A DNA stretch of 64,000 nucleotides from an uncultured Collinsella sp. (GTDB taxonomy: Bacteria; Actinomycetota; Coriobacteriia; Coriobacteriales; Coriobacteriaceae): the NCBI GenBank assembly GCA_958403385.1, contig CATXXC010000001.1:121864-185863 (forward strand), given 5' to 3'. Of the stretch, positions 40,381-47,827 are shown piece after piece. Both the position numbers and the translations under genes were made by a program. A model generated the notes under the pieces. That model saw only the letters and a program-made list of their open reading frames with translations, made no database searches and had not been told where the DNA came from. The first letter of the stretch is position 1; each line of letters opens with the position of its first letter.

Positions 40381-41442
40381 TTAGTAGTCGAACTGGTGGT
40401 AGTAGCGGCGGTACTTGAGGTTGTGTTTGGTGACCAGCTCGTAGTTGCGCGCGAGGCGGTCGGTGGTCAGCACGGACAGGATCCACGGCGACACGATGAC
40501 GCGGAAGTCGTCGTCCAGGCCCGGGATCGCGTACTCGGCGGTGTCGATGATGACGTAGTCCTCGTCGCCGGTCACGCCGCTGGTGAGGAAGGCGCGGACG
40601 CGCTCGTCGAGGGCGCGGCACTCGTCCTCTCCCATGAACAGGAACACCGGGACGCCGGGCTCGAGCAGCTCGAGCGTGCCGTGGAAGAAGTCGTGCGAGG
40701 TGATGTGGCGGATGCGCTTCCACTGCATCTCCTCGAGCAGGCACATGGAGTACAGGATGGTCTCGCCCCACAGCGCGCCCGAGCCGATGAACATGGTGTA
40801 GTCGGCCAGCGCGTACTTCCTGGCGAGCTCCTCGGCGCGCGGCTCGAAGCGCTTGCGGATGTCGAGCATGTCCTTCCAGACGTCCTTCGTCTGCTCGATG
40901 AACAGGTCGAACTTGGGGAAGCAGCCGCGGCGGTTGAGCAGGCGCAGGCCGAAGCAGTCGGCGAGGTAGTAGCCCTTCTCGCAGCCGCCGGCGCCGTGGT
41001 CGGAGGCCATCATGACGCAGTTCTCGGCGCCCACGGCCTGCCCGATCTTGCCCTCGGGGTTGGTCATGGCGAAGACGCGCACGCCCATCTCCCTCATCTT
41101 GCCGACGGCCTCGAGCACCTCGGGGGTGGTGCCGGACTCGGAGGCGGTCAGCACGACGGACCTGTCGGTCATGCGCTTGTGGCCCATGACGTTCCACTCG
41201 GCGGCGTGGATCAGGTAGACCTCGAGGTCGCGGTCGCCGAACTTGTTCATGAGGTACTCGAGCTGCATGAACTCGTCCCAGGTGCCGCCGACGCCCATCA
41301 GGAAGACGGCGTCGTAGCCCTCCTCGTGCACGCGGTCGGCCAGGGCGGTCATCTTCTTGCCGGCCTCGTAGACGTTCCTGCCGTCCTCGAGGTAGCCCTC
41401 CTGGTCGAAGTGCATGATCTCGATCTTCTCGGTCTCCTTCAT
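40381..41442 (-). CDS. SIS-domain sugar-phosphate deglycase, copy 2 (identical coding sequence)
   Basis: Second copy of the 353-residue FrlB/GfrE/GfrF-like deglycase, offset by exactly 5150 bases from copy 1. Identity begins at the stop codon (preceding base A here, C in copy 1) and ends at the start codon (next base T here, G in copy 1). This copy heads the operon deglycase-IIA-IIB and has a different ribosome binding site (AAAGGAGCGGG) and promoter. Having two deglycases beside a mannose-family PTS recalls the Salmonella gfrABCDEF operon, but there the two enzymes differ in sequence. Recent gene conversion, duplication or assembly error are the options. Confidence 0.9.
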   Translation of the reverse strand: MKETEKIEIMHFDQEGYLEDGRNVYEAGKKMTALADRVHEEGYDAVFLMGVGGTWDEFMQLEYLMNKFGDRDLEVYLIHAAEWNVMGHKRMTDRSVVLTASESGTTPEVLEAVGKMREMGVRVFAMTNPEGKIGQAVGAENCVMMASDHGAGGCEKGYYLADCFGLRLLNRRGCFPKFDLFIEQTKDVWKDMLDIRKRFEPRAEELARKYALADYTMFIGSGALWGETILYSMCLLEEMQWKRIRHITSHDFFHGTLELLEPGVPVFLFMGEDECRALDERVRAFLTSGVTGDEDYVIIDTAEYAIPGLDDDFRVIVSPWILSVLTTDRLARNYELVTKHNLKYRRYYHQFDY

Positions 41443-41560
41443 TCCCGCTCCTTTCACGAGCAGTTTGAATTGTCGCACGGAATGGACAGGCTTGCCGCCC
41501 CGTCTCGCCGCTTAACCTTGTGGACATCTTGGCCCCAAGCTCAACAATTCAAAGGTTATT

Positions 41561-41638
41561 AATACCAGTGAACGATTACAGGTTAGCCGTTTTTAATACC
41601 GATTTTTTGATTTCATCCTCCCCTCTCGGTAGACGGTC
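41561..41638 (-). promoter_or_regulatory. Promoter and paired operators of the deglycase-2-IIA-IIB operon
   Basis: Minus-strand TGTAAT (41575-41580), motif ACTGGTATT at 41561-41569 and ATCGGTATT at 41595-41603 (34 bp apart), and a CGG-N4-CGG box (CGGTAGACGGTC, 41627-41638) 47 bp from the -10. A second box in the opposite orientation (CCGTTCATCGG) lies at 41647-41657. Confidence 0.6.
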
Positions 41639-41718
41639 AGTTTTTGCCGTTCATCGGTCATGCGACACATGTCCGTAAAAAAATGAGCACCCCGCCGTGC
41701 ACGAGGATGCTCTAGACG

Positions 41719-42432
41719 CTAATAGTTGTAGGTATATCCGCCGGCATCACCGCGGTTAAAAGACTTGGCATGCTCGATCGCCTGCCCACTCGAGTCATAG
41801 GTCATGCATTCCAGTACGAGCGCCAGGTCGCCCGGCTCAAGATTGAGCAAACTCGCATCGCGTGCGCCCAGCGCTTCAATATCGAGTTTCTCAATCGACT
41901 TGTCCGGTTTGCGCCCCAACATGTCGTAGGTCTCGAACAGGCTGAAGACCGAAATGTCCACGTCTTCGATGCCCGGAAACAGCAGACACGGAATCAGCGT
42001 CATCTCAATCGACACGGGCTCCCCATCAATGCAGTTGAGACGGCGCACCGAGTAAAGCAGATCGTCCTCGGCGATGCCAAACAGGTCGGCGTAATACGGG
42101 CCGGCGTAGCGTTTGGAGCGCGCCAGAATGCGCACCGACGGCGTCGCGCCCGACGCCAGAACCGACTGACGGAAGCCGCCCTTGCGTTCGTGCTCGTCAA
42201 ACCACTTGTGTCCCACAAAGGCGCCCTTGCCCTGCACGCGACGAATCTGGCCACTTTTGACCAGCTCGTCCATGGCACTTCGGATTGTCAGGCGCGTCGT
42301 GCCAAACTCCTCGGCCAGCTCGTTTTCGGACGGAATCATCGAGCCCGTCGGGTAGTCGCCGCGCTCGATTCGCTCCGCAATGCAGCGGCGAATTTGTTTG
42401 TAAACCGGCAAGTCTTCTACTGCATCAGCCAT
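41719..42432 (-). CDS. GntR/HutC-family transcriptional regulator 1
   Basis: A 237-residue regulator with an N-terminal winged helix (about 8-75: YKQIRRCIAERIERGDYPTGSMIPSENELAEEFGTTRLTIRSAMDELVKSGQIRRVQGKGAFV) and a C-terminal UTRA effector domain (about 95-235: YSVRRLNCIDGEPVSIEMTLIPCLLFPG). It reads toward the PTS operon and is the nearest regulator, so it is the best candidate for the TTGGTAT operator pairs. FrlR, the fructoselysine regulator, is of the same subfamily. Its start overlaps the end of the next regulator gene by 16 bases, so the pair is coupled. Confidence 0.92.
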   Translation of the reverse strand: MADAVEDLPVYKQIRRCIAERIERGDYPTGSMIPSENELAEEFGTTRLTIRSAMDELVKSGQIRRVQGKGAFVGHKWFDEHERKGGFRQSVLASGATPSVRILARSKRYAGPYYADLFGIAEDDLLYSVRRLNCIDGEPVSIEMTLIPCLLFPGIEDVDISVFSLFETYDMLGRKPDKSIEKLDIEALGARDASLLNLEPGDLALVLECMTYDSSGQAIEHAKSFNRGDAGGYTYNY

Positions 42433-43190
42433 TCGACACCTACCTTCGTCGCAACGCCGTCTGCCTCGCCGTTATCGGCAAAACGATACTTGGTCGGCAG
42501 AATCACGGACTTGCAATACTCGACAAAGCCATCGTTCTCGTCACACTCGTGCGAAGCCTTGTAAAACACCGGCGTGCCCTCCTGAGCACCCAGCAACTTG
42601 GCCTCGTCGGCGTTCAGACGGCTGATGGAAATATGCTCCTTGCCGTGCGTCACATGGACATTCCCTTCTTTGAGCAAAACGTCGTAGAGGCTTTCCTGCT
42701 CAAAATCGTGATCGGGAAGCGAGGGGCACAAAGACAGATTGACGTGGGCCGTCTCAATCGACGCCGGGGAACCATTAACCACGCGCACACGTCGAATGCA
42801 GAAAAGCGGCATGCCCAGGTCGATCTGGGCCTTTTGGGCCAGATCGATATCGGCGTACACGACCTTGGACCAAACCAGGCGTGCGGTCGACTTTGAGCCA
42901 ACCCTCTCCACCGCCTGCGTATAGTTCCATGTTTCCTGAAAGATGTTCAGCGGTTTGGGAGGACACACATAGGTGCCCGAACCGCGGCGGCTTTCCAAAG
43001 TTCCGCACGAAATAAGGCGCGCGATCGCAGCACGCAACGCCGTGCGCGACACGCCCAGCTCTTCACAGAGCACACGCTCGGCGGGCAGCCGGTCGCCACC
43101 CTGCAGGTCATAATGATTGATATACCAAAGAATGCCCTCAAAGGCGCAATCTTTGGGCGGAATCGCATATGGTTCACTCGGCATGGGCAA
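42417..43190 (-). CDS. GntR/HutC-family transcriptional regulator 2
   Basis: A 257-residue regulator with winged helix (about 15-75: ILWYINHYDLQGGDRLPAERVLCEELGVSRTALRAAIARLISCGTLESRRGSGTYV) and UTRA domain (MPLFCIRRVRVVNGSPASIETAHVNLSLCPSL). It is only distantly similar to regulator 1, so this is not a recent tandem duplicate. First gene of the two-regulator unit. Two regulators may sense two related substrates, such as glucoselysine and fructoselysine phosphates; that is inference. The ATG at 43184 is an equally possible start. Confidence 0.92.
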   Translation of the reverse strand: MPMPSEPYAIPPKDCAFEGILWYINHYDLQGGDRLPAERVLCEELGVSRTALRAAIARLISCGTLESRRGSGTYVCPPKPLNIFQETWNYTQAVERVGSKSTARLVWSKVVYADIDLAQKAQIDLGMPLFCIRRVRVVNGSPASIETAHVNLSLCPSLPDHDFEQESLYDVLLKEGNVHVTHGKEHISISRLNADEAKLLGAQEGTPVFYKASHECDENDGFVEYCKSVILPTKYRFADNGEADGVATKVGVEWLMQ

Positions 43191-43219
43191 GGCTCCTCAA
43201 CCGCTTGATGCTGCAGACA

Positions 43220-43711
43220 TCATTGCTCCGGACGCCCCATGGCGTCGAAGGCTTCTTTGATCTGCTCCGCAACGTTCCGATACGACCGATATAGGCCGGA
43301 GTCTCGCTTGACTTCGCCCGCGGTCACCGGAATCTCAAGCTTCGAAATCTCATCCTCGCCGGTTTGCACGGCAACGATGACACCCATACCAAGGCACATA
43401 TTACGCTTGGCAGCGTTGTTTTTAGTAGCCTGAGCTGGATTAATCAAAATCTGCTGAGCTAGTTCGCGCTTGCTAACCTCCGGCACATCCTCGGGATTTC
43501 CGGTCTCGACAATCTCGCACTGCAGCACGTCCGCATAGTCAAAAATCTTCGGCTCGCCGCCGCGCTGATGTACGGCCCATTTGCGATGCGTGGCATCCTG
43601 GTAGATAGCCGGCAAAAACGTAAACCGCGGCGGGTCCAAAATCGTATCCGTGATGGTAAACACATCGGGATCAAAGGCATCCTGCGGGTTTTTCTTCTTG
43701 AACAGCCCCAT
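43220..43711 (-). CDS. Conserved hypothetical protein
   Basis: A 163-residue soluble protein starting MGLFKKKNPQDAFDPDVFTITDTILDPPRF. No signal peptide or membrane helix. The middle (FDYADVLQCEIVETG) and the end (SYRNVAEQIKEAFDAM) suggest a PH-like or DUF4428-neighbour type domain, but I do not recognise the family with certainty. The ATG at 43711 follows GGAGGCTGAT. It is 29 bases upstream of regulator 2 on the same strand and might be in its operon. Confidence 0.72.
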   Translation of the reverse strand: MGLFKKKNPQDAFDPDVFTITDTILDPPRFTFLPAIYQDATHRKWAVHQRGGEPKIFDYADVLQCEIVETGNPEDVPEVSKRELAQQILINPAQATKNNAAKRNMCLGMGVIVAVQTGEDEISKLEIPVTAGEVKRDSGLYRSYRNVAEQIKEAFDAMGRPEQ

Positions 43712-43832
43712 ATCAGCCTCCCGTACTAGCATTAAACAACTCAACCTGAATATAGCACCAATTTCAAGCCGCCGCCTTACCCTATCGGTGCGCGGCGTCT
43801 ATAGCTCGCCCAGCGGAAGAGTTCACGGACGA

Positions 43833-43905
43833 GGGCCGGGGTGCCTGCCTTGTTTTGAGAAGTGGGCTCCGCGAACTTCTCAAAACAAGGCAGGCACCCC
43901 GGCCC
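43833..43905. repeat. Perfect 31-bp inverted repeat
   Basis: Arms 43833-43863 and 43875-43905 are exact reverse complements, with an 11-base loop. The arm contains GGGGTGCCTGCCTTGTTTTG. It lies between the hypothetical gene at 43220 and the LacI-family gene, near the 3' end of the latter, and could end its transcript. Confidence 0.9.
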
Positions 43906-43959
43906 CGCCGGCAAATAGCGGACACTCCGCATGCAATCTATGCAAACAAACAAGTACGC

Positions 43960-44988
43960 TTAGCTACATTCGGTAAGCTCGAGCACGCTGCCCTTAACGA
44001 TAAGCGCCGGCTCCAGGACGACCTCTTCGGCACGCCTGCCGCCCCTACCGGCAAGACGCTTGGACATGCAGCCAAAAGCATGCTCCGCAAGGACACCAGG
44101 ATCCTGCTCAATCGCGGTCAGCGCCGGCTCAAAGAGAACGTCGGCCGCCGAGTTGTCATAGCTTACGACCGAAATGTCACCCGGAATGCTCTTCCCCATC
44201 TCGTGCAAGCGCTTGAGCAAACCGAGGGCAATGTTATCCGAGCTTGCAAATACGGCGGTGGCGTCGGTCGCGAGCACTGCCTCCGAGGCCTCGTAGGCGC
44301 TCGGAATGTAGTACTCGCTCTCAAACTCCAAACGTGCGTCGATAGGCAAGCCAACCTCGCGCAGCGCGCGCTCATAGCCGGCAAGTCGTTTACGCCCCGT
44401 ATTGGAACGGCGTGCGTTAACCAAGCAGGCAATGCGACGGTGGCCCTGCTCGATCAGATAGCGGGTGGCCATGTAGCCACCCATCTCGTGGTCGAACATC
44501 ACCTTGTCGCACTCGAGCCCCTCAATGGCACGGTCGACCATCACGGCAGGGATAGGCAGATGGCTGACTTCTTCGCGCAGGGCGCGGTCGTCGGAGAACT
44601 CGTCACCCACCACCAGAAAGACACCGTCGACGCCGCGCGTCACCAGCTGGCGCAGCAGCTCCAGATCGTCGTCGGCACTTCCGCCCGAGCTGGTAATAAA
44701 GAGCGCATAGCCGTCCTCGCGGCAGCGCTTTTCCAAGCTGCCGGCAAGCGAGGCAAAAAAGCGGCTCTCGATGTTAGGGACGATAAGGCCCAGCGTGCGC
44801 GACTCGCGCATGACCAGGCTACGCGCAATCTGGTTGGGAACATAGTGGTTGCGCGCCGCGACCTCTTTGATGAGCTTGCGGTTTTCTTCCGAGATGCGAC
44901 AGGGCCGATTATTGAGCACAAGCGAGACCGACGAGGGGGAAAGCCCCACCTCCTGGGCGATCTGCTTGAGGGTGACTTTGTTGGCCAT
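43960..44988 (-). CDS. LacI-family transcriptional regulator
   Basis: A 342-residue regulator. Residues about 3-58 form the LacI helix-turn-helix and hinge (VTLKQIAQEVGLSPSSVSLVLNNRPCRISEENRKLIKEVAARNHYVPNQIARSL). Residues about 62-335 form the periplasmic-binding-protein-like effector domain (GLIVPNIESRFFASL; VFASSDNIALGLL; ISVVSYDNSAADVLFEPALTAI). A palindrome GGTAAAGTGTTTATC lies in its own promoter and a near-identical one upstream of the PTS IIC gene, so it probably regulates itself and part of the PTS locus. It is divergent from murB. Confidence 0.94.
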   Translation of the reverse strand: MANKVTLKQIAQEVGLSPSSVSLVLNNRPCRISEENRKLIKEVAARNHYVPNQIARSLVMRESRTLGLIVPNIESRFFASLAGSLEKRCREDGYALFITSSGGSADDDLELLRQLVTRGVDGVFLVVGDEFSDDRALREEVSHLPIPAVMVDRAIEGLECDKVMFDHEMGGYMATRYLIEQGHRRIACLVNARRSNTGRKRLAGYERALREVGLPIDARLEFESEYYIPSAYEASEAVLATDATAVFASSDNIALGLLKRLHEMGKSIPGDISVVSYDNSAADVLFEPALTAIEQDPGVLAEHAFGCMSKRLAGRGGRRAEEVVLEPALIVKGSVLELTECS

Positions 44989-45023
44989 CTCGCTCCTTCC
45001 GGGTTTACGCGCAATCTCTTGAA

Positions 45024-45082
45024 AGTATAGCGACTACCCCTCTACCTCGGTGATAAACACTTTACCAATCCGGTAGACGGCT
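45024..45082 (-). promoter_or_regulatory. Promoter, operator and upstream box of the lacI-family gene
   Basis: Minus-strand TATACT (45024-45029), palindrome GGTAAAGTGTTTATC (45052-45066) and a CGG-N4-CGG box (CGGTAGACGGCT, 45071-45082). A weak -35 suggests dependence on an activator. Confidence 0.55.
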
Positions 45083-45171
45083 GTTTTATCGCCGCCAGCG
45101 CACCAAATCCGTCCGGGTGGGGTATATTGCAATCGATTGATGACAACGACCACCAAAAGGCGGATATTCGT

Positions 45172-46134
45172 ATGCACGAGAACGACTTTTTTAACGAGGA
45201 CCTGCTGTGCGCACTTGCTGGCGTTGCCGGCGAGGACAACGTGTTGATGAGCGAGCCCATGCGCGAGCACACCACGTTTAAGATCGGCGGCCCGGCCGAC
45301 GTCTTTGTCACGCCCGATACTGAGCAGGGCCTCGTCGCCACGCTCGATACCTGCTATCGCTGCGACCTGCCGCTTACCATCGTGGGCAACGGCTCCGACC
45401 TGCTCGTCGGCGACAAGGGCATCCGTGGCGTCGTCGTGGCGCTGGGCGAAGGCCTCTCCGACATTACGGTCGACGGCACGCACGTCACGGCGGCGGCCGG
45501 CGCCTTGCTTTCCGATGTCGCCGCGGCGGCAGCCGAGGCCGGTCTCACCGGCATGGAGCCCATCTCGGGCATCCCCGGATCGGTCGGCGGCGCCTGCTAC
45601 ATGAACGCCGGTGCCTACGGTGCCTGCATGGCCGATGTGCTGGAGTCCGTGCGCGTCTACAAACCCGCTCGCCAGCTCGACGACGGCACCCGCGGCAGCG
45701 GCAATATCATCGAGTTCGATGTCGACGAGCTCAACCTGGGTTATCGAAAGAGCCGCATCGCCGATGACGGCTTTATCGTGCTTTCGGCCACCTTCAATCT
45801 CGCCCCGGGCAACGCCGCGATGATCAAGGCCGACATGGACGACTACCGCCAGCGCCGCGAGGACAAGCAGCCGCTCGACATGCCGAGTGCCGGCTCCACT
45901 TTCAAGCGCCCCGAGGGTTACTTTGCCGGCAAACTCATCATGGATGCCGGCCTGCGAGGACACGCCGTTGGCGGCGCGCAGGTGAGCGAGAAGCACTGCG
46001 GCTTCATCGTCAACGCCGACCACGCCACCGCCGCCGATGTCGACGAACTCATCCGCCACATCCAGGCAACCGTCAAAGACCAATTCAACGTAGACCTAGA
46101 ACCCGAAGTCCACCGAGTAGGCGAATTTTTATAA
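45172..46134 (+). CDS. murB: UDP-N-acetylenolpyruvoylglucosamine reductase MurB
   Basis: FAD enzyme making UDP-N-acetylmuramate for peptidoglycan. The 320 residues carry HTTFKIGGPADVFV, the FAD-binding GNGSDLLVGDKGIRGVVV and GISGIPGSVGGACYMNAGAYG-type motif (here PISGIPGSVGG), a Tyr/Arg region in LGYRKSRI and the catalytic Ser/Glu segment SAGSTFKRPEGYFAGKLI-DAGLRGHAVGGAQVSEKHCGFIVN. It is the type II form lacking the extra domain. The ATG at 45172 follows AAAGGCGG. A TATATT box at 45122 may be its -10. Followed by a perfect terminator. Confidence 0.97.
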   Translation: MHENDFFNEDLLCALAGVAGEDNVLMSEPMREHTTFKIGGPADVFVTPDTEQGLVATLDTCYRCDLPLTIVGNGSDLLVGDKGIRGVVVALGEGLSDITVDGTHVTAAAGALLSDVAAAAAEAGLTGMEPISGIPGSVGGACYMNAGAYGACMADVLESVRVYKPARQLDDGTRGSGNIIEFDVDELNLGYRKSRIADDGFIVLSATFNLAPGNAAMIKADMDDYRQRREDKQPLDMPSAGSTFKRPEGYFAGKLIMDAGLRGHAVGGAQVSEKHCGFIVNADHATAADVDELIRHIQATVKDQFNVDLEPEVHRVGEFL

Positions 46135-46137
46135 AAA

Positions 46138-46167
46138 GAAGGCCCCGAAAGGGGCCTTCACTTTCTT
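46138..46167 (+). terminator. Terminator of murB
   Basis: Perfect stem GAAGGCCCC / GGGGCCTTC (46138-46146 and 46151-46159) with a GAAA tetraloop, followed by CTTTCTTT. Confidence 0.9.
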
Positions 46168-46211
46168 TAATTCAGACAACCAGTCCGGTGTGCCGCGCCC
46201 CGAACCCAAGA

Positions 46212-46347
46212 GGGCCGCGTGCCCGCCCGCAATATATTTGATTGATCGCGAGTTCCGCACGCAAAGAAGGCCACTTAATGTGGCCTTCGTCTTGCGCAGG
46301 ACTGCCCGAGCAGGCAATCAAATATATTGCGGGCGGGCACGCGGCCC
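46212..46347. repeat. Perfect 33-bp inverted repeat enclosing a terminator-like hairpin
   Basis: Arms 46212-46244 and 46315-46347 are exact reverse complements with core CCCGCAATATATTTGATTG. Between them lies AAGGCCAC / GTGGCCTT (46267-46285). The element sits between the murB terminator and the 3' end of the peptidoglycan hydrolase gene. Confidence 0.9.
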
Positions 46348-46355
46348 CGTCGGCT

Positions 46356-47561
46356 TTACGACAGCGCCACGCCGCCGAGCCAGCCCCAACGCACGCCAGA
46401 GCCAGTGCCATAGAAGCTAATAAACGAATCAAGCGACTTAGACGTAATGGCACCCTCGTTGCTCATAACGATGCCGCCGCCAACGTAGATACCCACATGA
46501 CCGTAGATAAGGCCCGGAGCACCCGTGCCGCTGTGCGAGGAATCGGCCACGATCATGCCCACCTGCAGCGCCGAGCGGTCGGAGCTATAGCACCATGCGT
46601 TAAACATGTCGCACGCATTGCCGCCAAAGTAGCCAACGCCGGCGTTACGGAAGACATTGGTGACCCACGCCGCGCACCAGTTCTGACCCGGCGAAGGCGT
46701 GGAGTAGCACGCGTTGACGACAGCCTGCTGCTTGCCCGAGCCGGCATTCTGCTGCGGAGTTCCGGGCGCGTACGATCCACCACCCGAGCTCGAACCACCC
46801 GAGTAGGAATTGTTCTTGTTCGCGGCAGCCGCGGCAGCGGCAGCCTTCCTAGCGGCCTCCTCAGCCTGGGCGGCAGCGAGGATCTCGGAATCGCGCTGAG
46901 CCATGAGCTCCTTGACGTCGTCGGAAAGACCGTTCAGCACGGTCTGGACTTCTTGCTGCTTGGCCTGCATGTCCTGCATCTGGGCAGTCTGCTGGTCCTT
47001 GAGCTTCTCTAAGTCGGCCTTCTGCGACTCGAGCTCGGTCTTTTGCGCATCGAGCTCTTCCTGGATGGTCTGAATGTCCTCGATGGCGTCGCGGTCGCTC
47101 TTGTTGATCTTCTCAACGTAATGCGCGTTGGCGACGAGTTCCTCAAACGAGCCAGAGGCCAGCAGCAGCGACAGGATGTTCGTGCCGCCGGACTTGTAGC
47201 TGGCGGCCACGCGATCGGAAAGGTCGTTGCGCTTCTTCTTGAGCTCGGCCTTCTTTTCATCGATCTGGGCCTGCGTGTCGTCAATCTTGCCCTGGACATT
47301 CTCGATGTCGTTGAGGGTCTGGGCATTCTTGTTGGCCAGCGCCGCATACTCATTTGCGATGCTGTCGAGCTGGGCCTGAACCTCGTCGAGCTGGGCCTGG
47401 GCGGCATTCAGTTTATCGGTGGTTTCTTTGGAAGCCTCCGCCGCATGGGCGCGAGCGGGCAGGCCAAAAAGAACTGCCGCAGAAGCGGCGCCGAACAGGG
47501 CCTTGAGGGCAGTGCGGCGCGAGAGCTCCTGGGAAAGGATAGAATCGCTGTTTGGTGACAT
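46356..47561 (-). CDS. Tat-exported coiled-coil peptidoglycan hydrolase (NlpC/P60 or CHAP type)
   Basis: A 401-residue secreted cell-wall hydrolase similar in layout to PcsB/CwlO. The N-terminus has a twin-arginine motif (SRRTALKALFG) and a signal peptide ending ARAHAAEAS. Residues about 45-250 are a long coiled coil (QLDEVQAQLDSIANEYAAL; DDTQAQIDEKKAELKKKRNDL). A Ser/Gly/Pro linker leads to the catalytic domain (about 285-401), with a candidate nucleophile Cys in GQNWCAAWVTNVF and His in IYGHVGIYVGGG. Such proteins split daughter cells and are often activated by FtsEX; no ftsEX is here. GGAG precedes the ATG. Confidence 0.9.
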   Translation of the reverse strand: MSPNSDSILSQELSRRTALKALFGAASAAVLFGLPARAHAAEASKETTDKLNAAQAQLDEVQAQLDSIANEYAALANKNAQTLNDIENVQGKIDDTQAQIDEKKAELKKKRNDLSDRVAASYKSGGTNILSLLLASGSFEELVANAHYVEKINKSDRDAIEDIQTIQEELDAQKTELESQKADLEKLKDQQTAQMQDMQAKQQEVQTVLNGLSDDVKELMAQRDSEILAAAQAEEAARKAAAAAAAANKNNSYSGGSSSGGGSYAPGTPQQNAGSGKQQAVVNACYSTPSPGQNWCAAWVTNVFRNAGVGYFGGNACDMFNAWCYSSDRSALQVGMIVADSSHSGTGAPGLIYGHVGIYVGGGIVMSNEGAITSKSLDSFISFYGTGSGVRWGWLGGVALS

Positions 47562-47784
47562 ATGTACTCCGTTACATGCTTATTTATATGTCGCTCAACT
47601 CATACATATTAGCGTACATATGGCGCGTCCCAACGATTTCCACGAACGGCAGGAAACTACAAGGTCAGCGGCTCGTAAGCAAATGTCAAAGATCAGGTTA
47701 TGCGTACGCAAGCTCTTCTATGAGTACGTTAGCACAATCCTCTGCTTTTCCTACAGCGCACGATTTGGGCGTCCCTGCCTGCGC

Positions 47785-47790
47785 TATACT
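47785..47790 (+). promoter_or_regulatory. TATACT -10 element of galE
   Basis: TATACT 37 bases ahead of the galE ATG, in the same GCGCTATACT context as the gluQ promoter. The -35 is poor. Confidence 0.45.
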
Positions 47791-47827
47791 CCCCTGAAGA
47801 AGTGTTCCTGATTCGATAGGAGACTAC

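Noticed and set aside
40267..41562. Plus-strand ORF over deglycase copy 2, repeated over copy 1
   Set aside because: Identical shadow of the duplicated deglycase; no homology or start signal.
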